From Thuidium tamariscinum (Eukaryota > Streptophyta > Bryopsida > Hypnales > Thuidiaceae): a DNA stretch of 64,000 nucleotides. The stretch is taken from NCBI GenBank assembly GCA_947034885.2, contig OX344752.2, positions 22,777,386 through 22,841,385 on the forward strand. The letters are read 5' to 3'. Position 1 is the stretch's first letter, and every line of letters starts with the position of its first letter. The position numbers and the translations under genes were made by a program. Below, in pieces: positions 11,294 to 20,817 of the stretch. Below the pieces are notes generated by a model. It did no database searches and was not told the origin of the DNA. It was given only the letters and a program-made list of their open reading frames with translations.

Positions 11294-12571
11294 GTATTAG
11301 GACTTTCCTGTTTTTGTAGTTTTTAACTTAGGAACGGATCAGGAGGAAATCCGGTCCGGTTTAGGAACTTGGAGCGGGTTGGAATCCGTTCTGGTTCAGA
11401 AGTAGGTAGGAACGGATCCGCCGAGCGTTAATCGCGGCGGACTTGTATGGCGCTTTTTGCTTTTTTGCCCATTATTTAAGTCAGTCCCCTCGCGGTGGAC
11501 TGGGAGTCTTTTCCTTTGCATTATCTTTGTGTATTTTATTCTCTCTTGCTTTGCGTGTGTATCTCCCGAGTTTGGCAGGGCGGCGCGACGCGGAGTTAGG
11601 AAGGCGCAAGTGGTTTTGCAGGCGACATTCTCCCTTTGGTGCTTATTTTCCGTGTCTGAGTATATGAGAACGGGTAGAGAAGAGTTGGGAGTGTAACTCT
11701 AGCGCCTCAGCGCTTCTAGGACTTAAGATTCCGGGTGAGAAAGCCGTTGTTAGGCTAGACGAGAGGGAAGGATTCCTTAATCGTGCTAGAGCTCCTGGGT
11801 GGGAAACCCAGTTGAGTGTCCGATCTCCTGTGAGGTCTCACCGTCTTTGTGGCAAACGGAAGAGTTCTGGTTGACGTTGGAATGGACGGATACACTTGTA
11901 GCCACCTGGCTCCCCAGGAACGGAAAGTCGCGTCAAAGTCGTTGTAGTATGAGAAGATCGTACGGGGGATCTCTGTGTGACCTACAGTCCGGATCTTTGT
12001 CTGGATTGTTGTGAGGGATCAAACCGGATCTGAAGTAATTTTAGAATTAACGGGTAGAAAGTGGGTCTTCAGCCACTATAAGTCACGGAAGGAGCGGTGG
12101 GCCTACCGCTCACAAAATCAAGCGGCGACCCCTCTGATGGTAAAACAGAGGCAAAACCAAACCGGATTGAGGAACGGGTGTGGACGGATCATCCGGAACG
12201 GATTGGTCCGAAGAGGAAACCAGGAGCGGAACTCGTTAGGGAGCGGATCCGTTGCAGTCTAACAGAACGGATAAAATCCGGGAAACCGGAAAAGTGAAGG
12301 AACGGATCCGTTCCGGACCAGATTGCGAGGATATCAGTTTTTGAACGGGATAACGGGTTATCGTCTCGGGTTAATTGTGTATTTCCGGTTCTAGATCTAG
12401 AACCGGATTATAGAGTTTTGGGAGTTGTCCTATCTTAATCGCTTAACTAAGCCAGATACTTCACAGAATCTCGCGGGTTCGATCTTTAGAGTCACTTAGT
12501 TATACTCTACAGTGATTTTTGTGAGTATAACAGGGAATTTACTTACCCTGTGTTGCGACATGGCAAAAATC

Positions 12572-12590
12572 TGGCGCCGCTGCCGGGGAT
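12572..12590 (+). other. Primer-binding site, tRNA-Asp type
   Basis: TGGCGCCGCTGCCGGGGAT begins 11 nt after the 5' LTR. It is complementary to the 3' end of plant tRNA-Asp including CCA, with one mismatch at the ninth base (comparison from memory of the tRNA). tRNA-Asp priming is common in plant Tat/Athila-type gypsy elements. Confidence 0.85.
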
Positions 12591-12704
12591 TCTAAAGCTA
12601 TCGGCTTCGTTGCGACAGGAAATAGAAGGGACAGTCTTGTTTTCCCATTTTAGTTTACCATTTCTCGGAGTTAGCTTTCTTATAGAAATAGAGATTTCTA
12701 ATCC

Positions 12705-14312
12705 ATGAAAAAGGGGGCACGGAAAGTGAGGAGGTCTGAACGATTTGGTCCAAGCCAGCAGGCGGAAGGATCATCCGGACCTTATCTTAGCAATCCGGAG
12801 AGCTCCGATCCGGAAGATCATCCTGTTGTAGATCTAGGAACCGGATCCAGAGAGGAAGTAGATCCTAGAATTGTAGATTCGCCTCCATCTCCTGACCGGG
12901 AATTAGAGCAAGAGCGGGAAGATCCGATTCTAGAGAACGAAGACATCATGACCCGGTTAAGATACAAGCGTTTCAAGGGCGACGGAAGTCAAGATGCGGA
13001 TGACTGGCTCTGCGAGTTTGAATCAACGGCAATAGCCAATCAAGAGAATGAGGCGGCCCAGAGAAGGATCTTTCAAGGACTGTTAAAGGGAGAAGCTCTC
13101 AAATGGTACCAAGATATTACGGATCCGGTCCGAAATGATTGGAACCAATTGAGAACGGAATTCTTGCAGGCATTCCGTGAAGTGGGGGGAGAAGCCAGAG
13201 CCTTGGGACGGTTGAGTACTCTTACTATGAGGCCATCAGAATCCGTTCGTAAGTATGGACAAAGGGTTAAGGCACTCATTCAGAAACTGACTACTGAGAT
13301 TGCTCCCAGCTTGCAAGTGGAGTGGTACGTTGCCGGTTTACCAAAATCCATGGGATTTCTGATCCGTCAGACGCGACCGAGGACTTTGAGAGAGGCCATG
13401 GATGCTACTGCCAACTACGAAAATTCAGCTCAGTCATTAAGGGAGTCCCTTAGAAGTAATGAGAAGAAAGAGAAGGGCAAGCACAAGAAAAACCGGAAGA
13501 AGCACCACCGGAAGACTTCGGAGACGGAAAGTAGTTCCGACACTTCTGGAACGGAAGTTTCCGATCCAAGTTCATCAAGTTCGGATGAGGAGCGGAGCGA
13601 TTCACCTCCTCGACGTTCCTCGAAATCGAAGGGCCTTCGAGGGAAGACCATTGTGAAGGTAAAGACTGAAGATGCGGATTCGAAGAATATGATGAAGAGC
13701 ATTCAGCAATCTTTGGAGGCGATCAAGGTCAACCTTGCTGAGAACCGGAAGCCTAGGCGGATAATTCCGACCTCGCGCTCCAACGTTTGGTGTGGAAGAT
13801 GTGGAGAACCGGGTCACTACCCGAGCGAATGCCAGAGAATCGCCCAGAAACAAGTGCAGTATGTGTTTCCGGAAGAGGAGATCTACTACACCATGGCAGA
13901 AGAAGAGGAAGAAGAAGTGTACCAAGTTCAGCCAACGTACGGGCGAGGGAAGGGTATTGCAGTACCAATCCGGCCCAACATATTGAGCCGGAACTTCCTA
14001 CCAGGATCAAGTCAAGGAATGATGGTGCAGCAGCCGATCCGAACCTCTGGCTATCCGGATAGACAAGTGGTTATCTGTTACGGGTGTGGAGAGCCAGGAC
14101 ACTATGCCAACGCCTGTCCCAACAGAGGACTGGGGCAGGGTGCTCCGCGAACTCTTCCGTGCCAGAATTGCCAAGAATATGGACATCAGGAGGAGCAATG
14201 TCCCAAGCCGGTACAGCCAAGACCGGTGTACAAGAAGGTGCAAATTCTACCGAGGGAGCAAACCGCGCTCAATTACGGACACACTGCTGGGACGGAAAAT
14301 CCAGAGAAGTGA
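12705..14312 (+). CDS. gag: Gag polyprotein
   Basis: 535 codons from ATG 12705 to TGA 14310-14312. The central part (about residues 85-240) is a retrotransposon gag domain with DADDWLCEFE, FQGLLKGEALKWYQ and LGRLSTLTMRPSESVRKYGQRV. A basic and serine-rich linker follows. Three CCHC zinc knuckles (C-x2-C-x4-H-x4-C) are at about residues 364-377, 457-470 and 486-499. Gag forms the virus-like particle and the knuckles bind the element RNA. The presence of three knuckles is richer than the usual one or two. Pol follows in the same frame across the stop. Confidence 0.95.
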   Translation: MKKGARKVRRSERFGPSQQAEGSSGPYLSNPESSDPEDHPVVDLGTGSREEVDPRIVDSPPSPDRELEQEREDPILENEDIMTRLRYKRFKGDGSQDADDWLCEFESTAIANQENEAAQRRIFQGLLKGEALKWYQDITDPVRNDWNQLRTEFLQAFREVGGEARALGRLSTLTMRPSESVRKYGQRVKALIQKLTTEIAPSLQVEWYVAGLPKSMGFLIRQTRPRTLREAMDATANYENSAQSLRESLRSNEKKEKGKHKKNRKKHHRKTSETESSSDTSGTEVSDPSSSSSDEERSDSPPRRSSKSKGLRGKTIVKVKTEDADSKNMMKSIQQSLEAIKVNLAENRKPRRIIPTSRSNVWCGRCGEPGHYPSECQRIAQKQVQYVFPEEEIYYTMAEEEEEEVYQVQPTYGRGKGIAVPIRPNILSRNFLPGSSQGMMVQQPIRTSGYPDRQVVICYGCGEPGHYANACPNRGLGQGAPRTLPCQNCQEYGHQEEQCPKPVQPRPVYKKVQILPREQTALNYGHTAGTENPEK

Positions 14313-14381
14313 CGGTGCGAGGTGGAACTGCCAGGGGGGATGGAGAATTTGGTGCACCGGGTATCCACCCGCAGTTCCACC
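14310..14381 (+). promoter_or_regulatory. Candidate UGA-CGG stop-codon readthrough signal between gag and pol
   Basis: The gag stop is TGA (14310-14312) followed by CGG. After an 8-nt spacer (14313-14320), GGTGGAACTGC (14321-14331) pairs perfectly with GCAGTTCCACC (14371-14381). After a 2-nt bulge, GGGGGGAT (14334-14341) pairs with ATCCACCC (14363-14370) with one mismatch. The loop is 21 nt. UGA-CGG followed by a nearby 3' stem-loop is the known type II readthrough context of several plant RNA viruses. Gag and pol share one frame, so readthrough would make Gag-Pol without any shift. The function is inferred; sequence and pairing are seen directly. Confidence 0.75.
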
Positions 14382-17300
14382 CGGAATCAGCCGGAACGGT
14401 CTGTCAGGGGCAGGAAGAAAAAGCACAGAAGGAAGCCGGAATCGAGCAGTGAGTCTGATCCGCCCCCTTCCTTACGAGTTCCGGAACCAGAGAAAGACCA
14501 CTCGGAGGAAGGGATGGAGCGGAACCGGATTCCGATCGACATTAGTGCCGAAGTACGAGCGGATATCTCTGCAGAAAAAATAGTGCCAAAACGGAAGAAA
14601 GTTACTTTCGATGACACTCCAGTGATACTGAACCCGGACGTGAGGGCCCACGAGTATAACATCATCCAGGACATCAAGGACCAGAAGGCGAACGTGACGA
14701 TCGGACAGCTCATCCACGACAATGTGATGTACCAGAAGCTGATCCGGGATTCCTGGACACGGAAACGGAAGAAGAAGGTGAAACTTCCATCTGTCGCGGT
14801 GAACTACTCTAAACCGGAGGATGCCGGAGCACCAGAAGTCACTGTGGAAATAGAAGGGTGTTCTATTCCAAAGGTTCCTATCGATGGTGGATCAGGAGTG
14901 AACCTGATGTTGGAAGAAACAGCATTTGATCTGGGATTCACTACGTTTGAAGCCACGGATCAAGTTCTTCGTATGGCGGATCAATCGCGAGTGAATCCGG
15001 TTGGGAGATTGTCACAGGTCCCAACCCGGATCGGAGGAACGGATTACCTTCTGAACTTTGTCATCATCCGTGTTAACAAAGGGAGACCTTTTCCTATGCT
15101 GCTTGGGAGGCCATGGCTGTACTCTGCGCGAGTACTCGTGGATTGGGGAGCCAAGGAGCTGGTTGTGGGGAAACCTTCAATCCGGATACCCTGGGTCACC
15201 GAGCGTCACTTGGGGGAGACTAGCGACTCAGAAGGTTATACATCCGACTGGACGGATCCGGAAGATTCCGATCCATCCTATTATGTGGATTCATTTGGGC
15301 ACGAGTCGGAGTCAAACTTTGGATTCTCTAACGCTGTGTTAGAATACACTCCAAAGGAGGATCTTAACCCAGTTTCTGAGGATCGAAGTTTAGGGGAGTC
15401 CAGTGTTCCGCTCACGGCTGAGTGGATTGCCCTACAGATCAGGAACGGAAATCTTCCGGTCAGCAGCAGTACGTCAAATAAAGGAGAATGGGGACATCTG
15501 GTCCTCGATCCGGAAGAAGCACACACGGAGAAAATCAAGCCGGTTGTCGCATCCACGGATTATGAGAAGGAAGAGATCGGTCCCGGCAAGAGTTTCTATC
15601 TGAACAAATTTTTGCAGGATACGGAGAGGACCGGGTACACTCAACTGTTGAGGGAGTATCTGGATATTTTTGCCTGGAAGCCGACTGACTTGACAGGGAT
15701 TCCCCCGCATTTAGGAGAACACCACATTGACTTGACGGAAGAATCCATTCCGGTCCGTCAGCGACAGTACCGGCTCAACCCCAAGTACTCGTTGATGGTG
15801 AAGGAGGAGATCGATCGGTTACTGGAAGCCGGATTCATCTACCCAGTCAACAATTCCGAGTGGGTCTCTCCCATTGTGGTGGTTCCAAAGAAGGTAGGAA
15901 CGGATGGAAAGGTCAAGATCCGGGTATGCCAGGACTTCCGGAAGCTGAATGCAGCAACCCGAAAAGACTACTTTCCACTTCCGTTCACCGATATCATTTT
16001 GGATCATGTAGCTGGACACGAGTGTTACAGCTTCCTGGACGGATTTTCTGGATACAACCAAGTATTCATCCGATGGTGTGACCAGCTGAAAACCACATTT
16101 ACAACAGAATGGGGTACGTACGCTTTCACCAGGATGCCGTTTGGTTTGTGCAATGCACCCGGAACCTTTCAACGATTAATGATGGACATTTTCAAAGACT
16201 TTCTTCGACACTTCATCGAAATTTTTATAGACGACTTTGCGGTTTTTAGTGACCGGAAAAGTCATCTCGATTGTTTACGGAAAACTTTTGAAAGATGCCG
16301 GGAGACCAACTTGAAGTTGCATCCGGGTAAATGTTTTTTCGGGATGAATTTCGGAATCCTGCTTGGACATATGGTAAGCCAGAAGGGACTACAAGCAGAC
16401 CTGGAAAAGGTAAAGGTAATTCTATCTCTACTACCTCCCACGAGCGTAAGAGAGATTCGGGGTTTCCTTGGATGTGTAGGCTACTACCGCAGATTCATTG
16501 ACGGATACGCTAAGAGGGCTATACCTCTTACGGAACTTCTCAGGAAGGATGCGGAATTTGAGTGGACCGGAAAACGACAGCAAGCCTTTGAGGATCTCAA
16601 AACCCAGCTTGCTCGAGCTCCGATCCTCTGTGTTCCGGATTGGGCAAAGGAGTTCCACGTCACCATCGATGCATCCGGTTGGTGTCTGGGATCTATTCTG
16701 TGGCAGTTCGACCAAGAGAAGCGTGAGAATCCGATCTATTATGCAAGCAGACAGATGAGTTTGGCAGAACGGAATTACACGACCACAGAACGAGAGGCGC
16801 TAGCAGTGGTGTATTCCTGTAAGAAATTCCGACATTACCTATTGGGGTATAAGGTAATTTTTCACACGGACCATGACTCTTTGAAATATCTTGTAAATAA
16901 ACCGGATCTGTCAGGCCGGATTGCAAGATGGATTTTACTTTTACAAGAGTTTAACTATGAGGTTAGAGTTAAACCGGGAAAAGCAAATTCAAACGCGGAT
17001 TACCTCTCAAGGCAGAGAGGGAAGGAATCCGTAGCAGATATTTCTGCTGAGTTTCCGGATGAGTTTCCGGATTCTCTGAAGATTCCGGATGAAAAAGAGA
17101 ATCCGGATTCTTCTTTAGAAGTCTTTCACCTCAACAATGAGACTGTTTCAGAGTACCAAGACGTCATAGATTATTTCGTAGAGTCTAGATACCCTGAACA
17201 GATGGATCGGGAGGAGAAAGAGATCTTTCATAGAAAAGTGGCTCCTTACACTCTGATTAGGGGAGTCCTTTTCAAGTTAGGAGCGGACGACATTCTCCGA

Positions 17301-18425
17301 CGATGTCTGGAACCGGCGGAACAGAAGAAGGTAATACGTGCACTTCACGCTGGAAGCTCTGGAGGGCACTTCGCCTCCATGAGTACAGTTAACCGGATCC
17401 GGTCGGCCGGATACTGGTGGCCGTTCCTACACCGAGATGTGAAAAATTTTGTTCGAAGTTGCGATCAGTGTCAACGGACAGGAGCACCATCCTTCCGGAA
17501 CCACTGGCCGCTTACTCCTATCATTCCCCTAGCACCATTCGAAAAATGGGGCATAGACTTTATTGGACCCATTTTTCCGGTCAGTGCAAGGAGGAAGAGG
17601 TACATCATCCTGGCGACGGACTATGCAACGAAGTGGGTAGAAGCCAAGGCGACAAGGAAGAATGACGCTGAAACTTCCGCGAACTTTTTGTTTGAGGAGA
17701 TTCTCATGCGATTTGGACACCCATTGGAGCTGGTCAGTGACCGAGGGACGCATTTCCTCAACGATGTCATCATCGACATCACCAACAAATACCTTATTAA
17801 GCACCGGAAGACGACTCCCTATAATCCAAAAGCGAACGGATTGACGGAGCGTGCGAACGGAATCATTGGTAAGATTTTGAATAAGATGGTTTCCGCTCAC
17901 AAGACTGACTGGGATCGGAAACTACCTTCGGCAGTCCATGCGTACAATACAACAGAGAAGAATACAACCGGACAGACGCCGTACTTTTTGGTTTTTGGCC
18001 AAAATGCAATTCACGGAGTGGAGTTAGAGGTGGAAACATTCCAGGTAATGGCAGCCCGGAATGCTGAGCCAAGGGTGGATACACTTCCACGACTTCTTGC
18101 AATTGAAGAATTGGAGGAGATCCGGACTGCAGCCTTGGAAAGGACCATGAGCATCCAGTTCAAACGGAAGGAAGACTATGACCGGAAGATCCCGGCTGAC
18201 CACGGAATCCGAGAGAACGGACTTGTCCTTCTTTACGACAACCGACACAAGGATTTCCCGGGAAAGCTACATACACGATGGATGGGGCCTTTCCGAGTCA
18301 ACCAGGTATTCCAGAACGGATCCCTGCAACTTGAGAATCTGCAAGGACAGTGGCTGGATACTCGCGTGAACGGATCAAGGGTGAAGAAGTACCTAGAAGC
18401 TACTTCTTCAGATGAGGGGGGATGA
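14313..18425 (+). CDS. pol: Pol polyprotein: protease, reverse transcriptase, RNase H, integrase
   Basis: One open frame in phase with gag; the first possible non-AUG start is GTG 14322, but translation more likely comes by readthrough from gag. Numbering from 14322: aspartic protease with DGGSG at about residue 188; reverse transcriptase about 490-700 with VCQDFRKLN and the catalytic FIDDF near 635; RNase H with TIDAS near 780; integrase with an HHCC zinc finger (about 1009-1050, including CDQCQ) and the catalytic triad D near 1079, D near 1139 and E near 1175, the last pair 35 residues apart. The C-terminus has WMGPFRV and no chromodomain. All catalytic motifs are present and there is no stop, so the enzyme set looks intact. 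It ends at 18425, 36 bp before the 3' LTR. Confidence 0.95.
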   Translation, partial: RCEVELPGGMENLVHRVSTRSSTRNQPERSVRGRKKKHRRKPESSSESDPPPSLRVPEPEKDHSEEGMERNRIPIDISAEVRADISAEKIVPKRKKVTFDDTPVILNPDVRAHEYNIIQDIKDQKANVTIGQLIHDNVMYQKLIRDSWTRKRKKKVKLPSVAVNYSKPEDAGAPEVTVEIEGCSIPKVPIDGGSGVNLMLEETAFDLGFTTFEATDQVLRMADQSRVNPVGRLSQVPTRIGGTDYLLNFVIIRVNKGRPFPMLLGRPWLYSARVLVDWGAKELVVGKPSIRIPWVTERHLGETSDSEGYTSDWTDPEDSDPSYYVDSFGHESESNFGFSNAVLEYTPKEDLNPVSEDRSLGESSVPLTAEWIALQIRNGNLPVSSSTSNKGEWGHLVLDPEEAHTEKIKPVVASTDYEKEEIGPGKSFYLNKFLQDTERTGYTQLLREYLDIFAWKPTDLTGIPPHLGEHHIDLTEESIPVRQRQYRLNPKYSLMVKEEIDRLLEAGFIYPVNNSEWVSPIVVVPKKVGTDGKVKIRVCQDFRKLNAATRKDYFPLPFTDIILDHVAGHECYSFLDGFSGYNQVFIRWCDQLKTTFTTEWGTYAFTRMPFGLCNAPGTFQRLMMDIFKDFLRHFIEIFIDDFAVFSDRKSHLDCLRKTFERCRETNLKLHPGKCFFGMNFGILLGHMVSQKGLQADLEKVKVILSLLPPTSVREIRGFLGCVGYYRRFIDGYAKRAIPLTELLRKDAEFEWTGKRQQAFEDLKTQLARAPILCVPDWAKEFHVTIDASGWCLGSILWQFDQEKRENPIYYASRQMSLAERNYTTTEREALAVVYSCKKFRHYLLGYKVIFHTDHDSLKYLVNKPDLSGRIARWILLLQEFNYEVRVKPGKANSNADYLSRQRGKESVADISAEFPDEFPDSLKIPDEKENPDSSLEVFHLNNETVSEYQDVIDYFVESRYPEQMDREEKEIFHRKVAPYTLIRGVLFKLGADDILRRCLEPAEQKKVIRALHAGSSGGHFASMSTVNRIRSAGYWWPFLHRDVKNFVRSCDQCQRTGAPSFRNHWPLTPIIPLAPFEKWGIDFIGPIFPVSARRKRYIILATDYATKWVEAKATRKNDAETSANFLFEEILMRFGHPLELVSDRGTHFLNDVIIDITNKYLIKHRKTTPYNPKANGLTERANGIIGKILNKMVSAHKTDWDRKLPSAVHAYNTTEKNTTGQTPYFLVFGQNAIHGVELEVETFQVMAARNAEPRVDTLPRLLAIEELEEIRTAALERTMSIQFKRKEDYDRKIPADHGIRENGLVLLYDNRHKDFPGKLHTRWMGPFRVNQVFQNGSLQLENLQGQWLDTRVNGSRVKKYLEATSSDEGG

Positions 18426-18448
18426 TGTTCGCGAGGACGCTCACAGAT

Positions 18449-18461
18449 GAGGAAGGGGTAA
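18449..18461 (+). other. Polypurine tract
   Basis: GAGGAAGGGGTAA sits immediately before the 3' LTR (18462) and is the expected plus-strand primer. Confidence 0.8.
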
Positions 18462-19134
18462 TGTGGCAAGACATATTTTTGATCTTTCCATTTAAAGTCA
18501 GTATGGAGCGGAAAGTGGAAAATTTAGCAACCGGATTTGTTCAGGGAATGGGTAAGATCCAGAAGTAGTACCAGATAATGTTGTAGAGACCGGGGGCAGA
18601 ATAATTCCGGTTTATTACGACGGAATACCGGAACGGAAAAATTCCGGACCCTACAGAACGGATTCTATCCGGATTAAGTCCCAGAACGGAACGGATGATT
18701 TCCGGACTTGGACCGATCGGATGAGAACGGGAACGGATGATCAGGAACGGAAGACCGGATCCATTTCTGGAAACTATATAAGGCCTGACATTTTCAGTTG
18801 GCCCATTTGCTCTCAGGCGCTTCGTTGTGTGTTTTTCAACCCTCAGCGTTTTCCGCCTTTTCTGTGAGTTGGTTTTCCGCGCGTGTTTGGTGGCGCAATT
18901 TTCTGTGACGCGGCTGTCAGTGGTAGCGCCTGGTACTTGTCAGGGCGGGCGATTGTCAGTGTGCGCGGGTTTCAGACGGTGTGCCCAGGCGCTGGTGTGC
19001 GTGGGAAGACTGTGTGTGTGTTTTTGTGCAGGTGATTGTTACGGGCGGTTTAGTTTTGTCTGTCATTGTGAGTGTGTGTGAGGAACGGGACGTGCGGCTA
19101 GGAGAGAAGTGAGGTAGTTTTCCGGATAGTTGCC

Positions 19135-20085
19135 ATGCCGCAGCTACGCCGGAAGAGAACCGAGTCCACTACACCCCCACCCTCAGGGATAAAACTAAAG
19201 AAAGTAGTTCCGCTCATTCCTACTACAGAGCCGGAGAAAGGCAACTTGATGGCGGACTTGACCACCATGGGGTGTCTAGGGTTAGCAGAGATACCCTGGG
19301 GTTTCAAGGAGGAGCGGATGGTGAAGGAGCTGAAGGGCAAGGTGTCGAATCAGTTCGACAACACGGCGCGGGGAATGCCGCACAAATGGACGGAGGCGCA
19401 CTGGAGGGCCGTATACGGGTTCAAACACCAGGGGCACGGACCGGCCGGGAGGAAGGTAGACTTCCTCCAAAACAAGTTCAGTGGCACCCCTCACCCGAAG
19501 GACGGATACCGGATCATGGACTGCAACGAAGACAGGCATAGGCGCCTGTTGAAGTTTCTGCTTCCGATCCTTCATCCGGAGAAACCAACCCGGATCACGA
19601 TCGGCCTGGCCAACACCATTTTCGGTGCGCTGATCGGAGACCGGAAAGTGGACTGGGGCCGGATCATACAGGACCTGATCGCCCGGTTACTGAAGAACCT
19701 CGGAGGGAGTAGGGCAACTCCGATCTCCCCATACCTCTTCCACCTCTACCACCATCTACAGCTCCTTTCGGATACGGAAGAGAAGACGTGGCACACCCAG
19801 AAGATAGTCTTGACGTACGGGGAGACGTCAACGGATGATGAGGAGGGCTCCGAGTCCGAGACAGAGCGGGAGGACTCGGATAAGGAAGAGGAACCGGAAG
19901 TTCCGCTCGTGAAGCGGCAGAAGACCACACCGCCGAACACGAGGGGATCTCCTCCGGTCCGACACAATCCGGGAACGGAAGGCAGAGCGGGACCATCCGA
20001 ACCGGGTCAGGCCGAACCACCAACAGAGGAAACGGATCCCAGTGATCCGTTCGTGCAACTGACGGAAATCCTGTGCAACATCTGA
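19135..20085 (+). CDS. LTR-encoded protein, N-terminal part (3' LTR copy)
   Basis: Second copy of the frame at 9611-10561. It is identical in protein except one residue (Pro where the 5' copy has Ser, from the C/T difference at 19294). It ends at the same TGA (20083-20085). This copy is transcribed only if the 3' LTR promoter is active. Confidence 0.6.
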   Translation: MPQLRRKRTESTTPPPSGIKLKKVVPLIPTTEPEKGNLMADLTTMGCLGLAEIPWGFKEERMVKELKGKVSNQFDNTARGMPHKWTEAHWRAVYGFKHQGHGPAGRKVDFLQNKFSGTPHPKDGYRIMDCNEDRHRRLLKFLLPILHPEKPTRITIGLANTIFGALIGDRKVDWGRIIQDLIARLLKNLGGSRATPISPYLFHLYHHLQLLSDTEEKTWHTQKIVLTYGETSTDDEEGSESETEREDSDKEEEPEVPLVKRQKTTPPNTRGSPPVRHNPGTEGRAGPSEPGQAEPPTEETDPSDPFVQLTEILCNI

Positions 20086-20817
20086 GCGGATTGGGAGGTC
20101 AAGCGGATCGTCCTGGAGAATATCGCGGAGATGGTCAATGGCAGACCGGATCATACTCTCCCGACCGTGGTAGGGAATTGCATCGCCTCGCCTACGGATC
20201 TCGCCAAGATGGAGGAGGAAAACCGGAAACTTCAGGAGGAAGTTGACGGTTTGAAGGCGGAGCTCCTTGTTCTCAGGGACAACGAGGCCGCTACCAAGGA
20301 GATGGCGGCGGAGACCGTCAAATTGGCGGAGCACGTGAAGGCAACATTCGGGGAACCCGGATCGGCTGTCATCCGGGCTCAACTGTTTGACGAAGAGGTG
20401 CACAAGGAGAAGAAACTATCCGGAAGCCGGATAGTCCGGATTCTGTCCGACTTCTCCGAAAAGGTGGAGACGACTTTGGTGAAGGTTCGGGAGGCGGCCG
20501 AACGGATGGAAGACTGTAGCCGGAGACTGACGGAAATTCCGGTCAGACTCTCCGATCTGTCTCTACCGGATATTTCCGAAGGGTTGCCTCAGAGACCAGG
20601 GAAGGACAGGACGCCGCAATCCAAGAAGTCAGGGCGAGCGTCAACGGGCAACCGGGAGGCGGCAATTCAGTTGTCGGAGTCTCCCGCGAGTCCGATTACT
20701 GGAGCTCCGGTTGCAACAGACGGAGAACGGAATCGGAACCTCACCGAGGTCTTCGAGCAGATCAGTAGGGCGGAAAGCCCGACTATAGGATCTAGGGTAG
20801 CGGAGCCGGATACGTAG
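20086..20817 (+). CDS. LTR-encoded protein, C-terminal coiled-coil part (3' LTR copy)
   Basis: Copy of 10562-11293 with identical protein sequence; first ATG 20131. Same frame as the preceding part, separated by the TGA at 20083-20085. Confidence 0.5.
   Translation, partial: ADWEVKRIVLENIAEMVNGRPDHTLPTVVGNCIASPTDLAKMEEENRKLQEEVDGLKAELLVLRDNEAATKEMAAETVKLAEHVKATFGEPGSAVIRAQLFDEEVHKEKKLSGSRIVRILSDFSEKVETTLVKVREAAERMEDCSRRLTEIPVRLSDLSLPDISEGLPQRPGKDRTPQSKKSGRASTGNREAAIQLSESPASPITGAPVATDGERNRNLTEVFEQISRAESPTIGSRVAEPDT

Larger units (their letters stand above)
8938..12560 (+). repeat. 5' LTR (3,623 bp)
   Basis: Begins TGTGGCAAG and ends TTGCGACA. It matches 18462-22084 at a constant offset of 9,524 bp. 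It is very long for an LTR because it holds a promoter region, a leader, an internal gene (9611-11293) and about 1.27 kb of tail with no supported gene (11294-12560). The short frames in that tail repeat in both LTRs but have no recognisable product. Confidence 0.95.
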
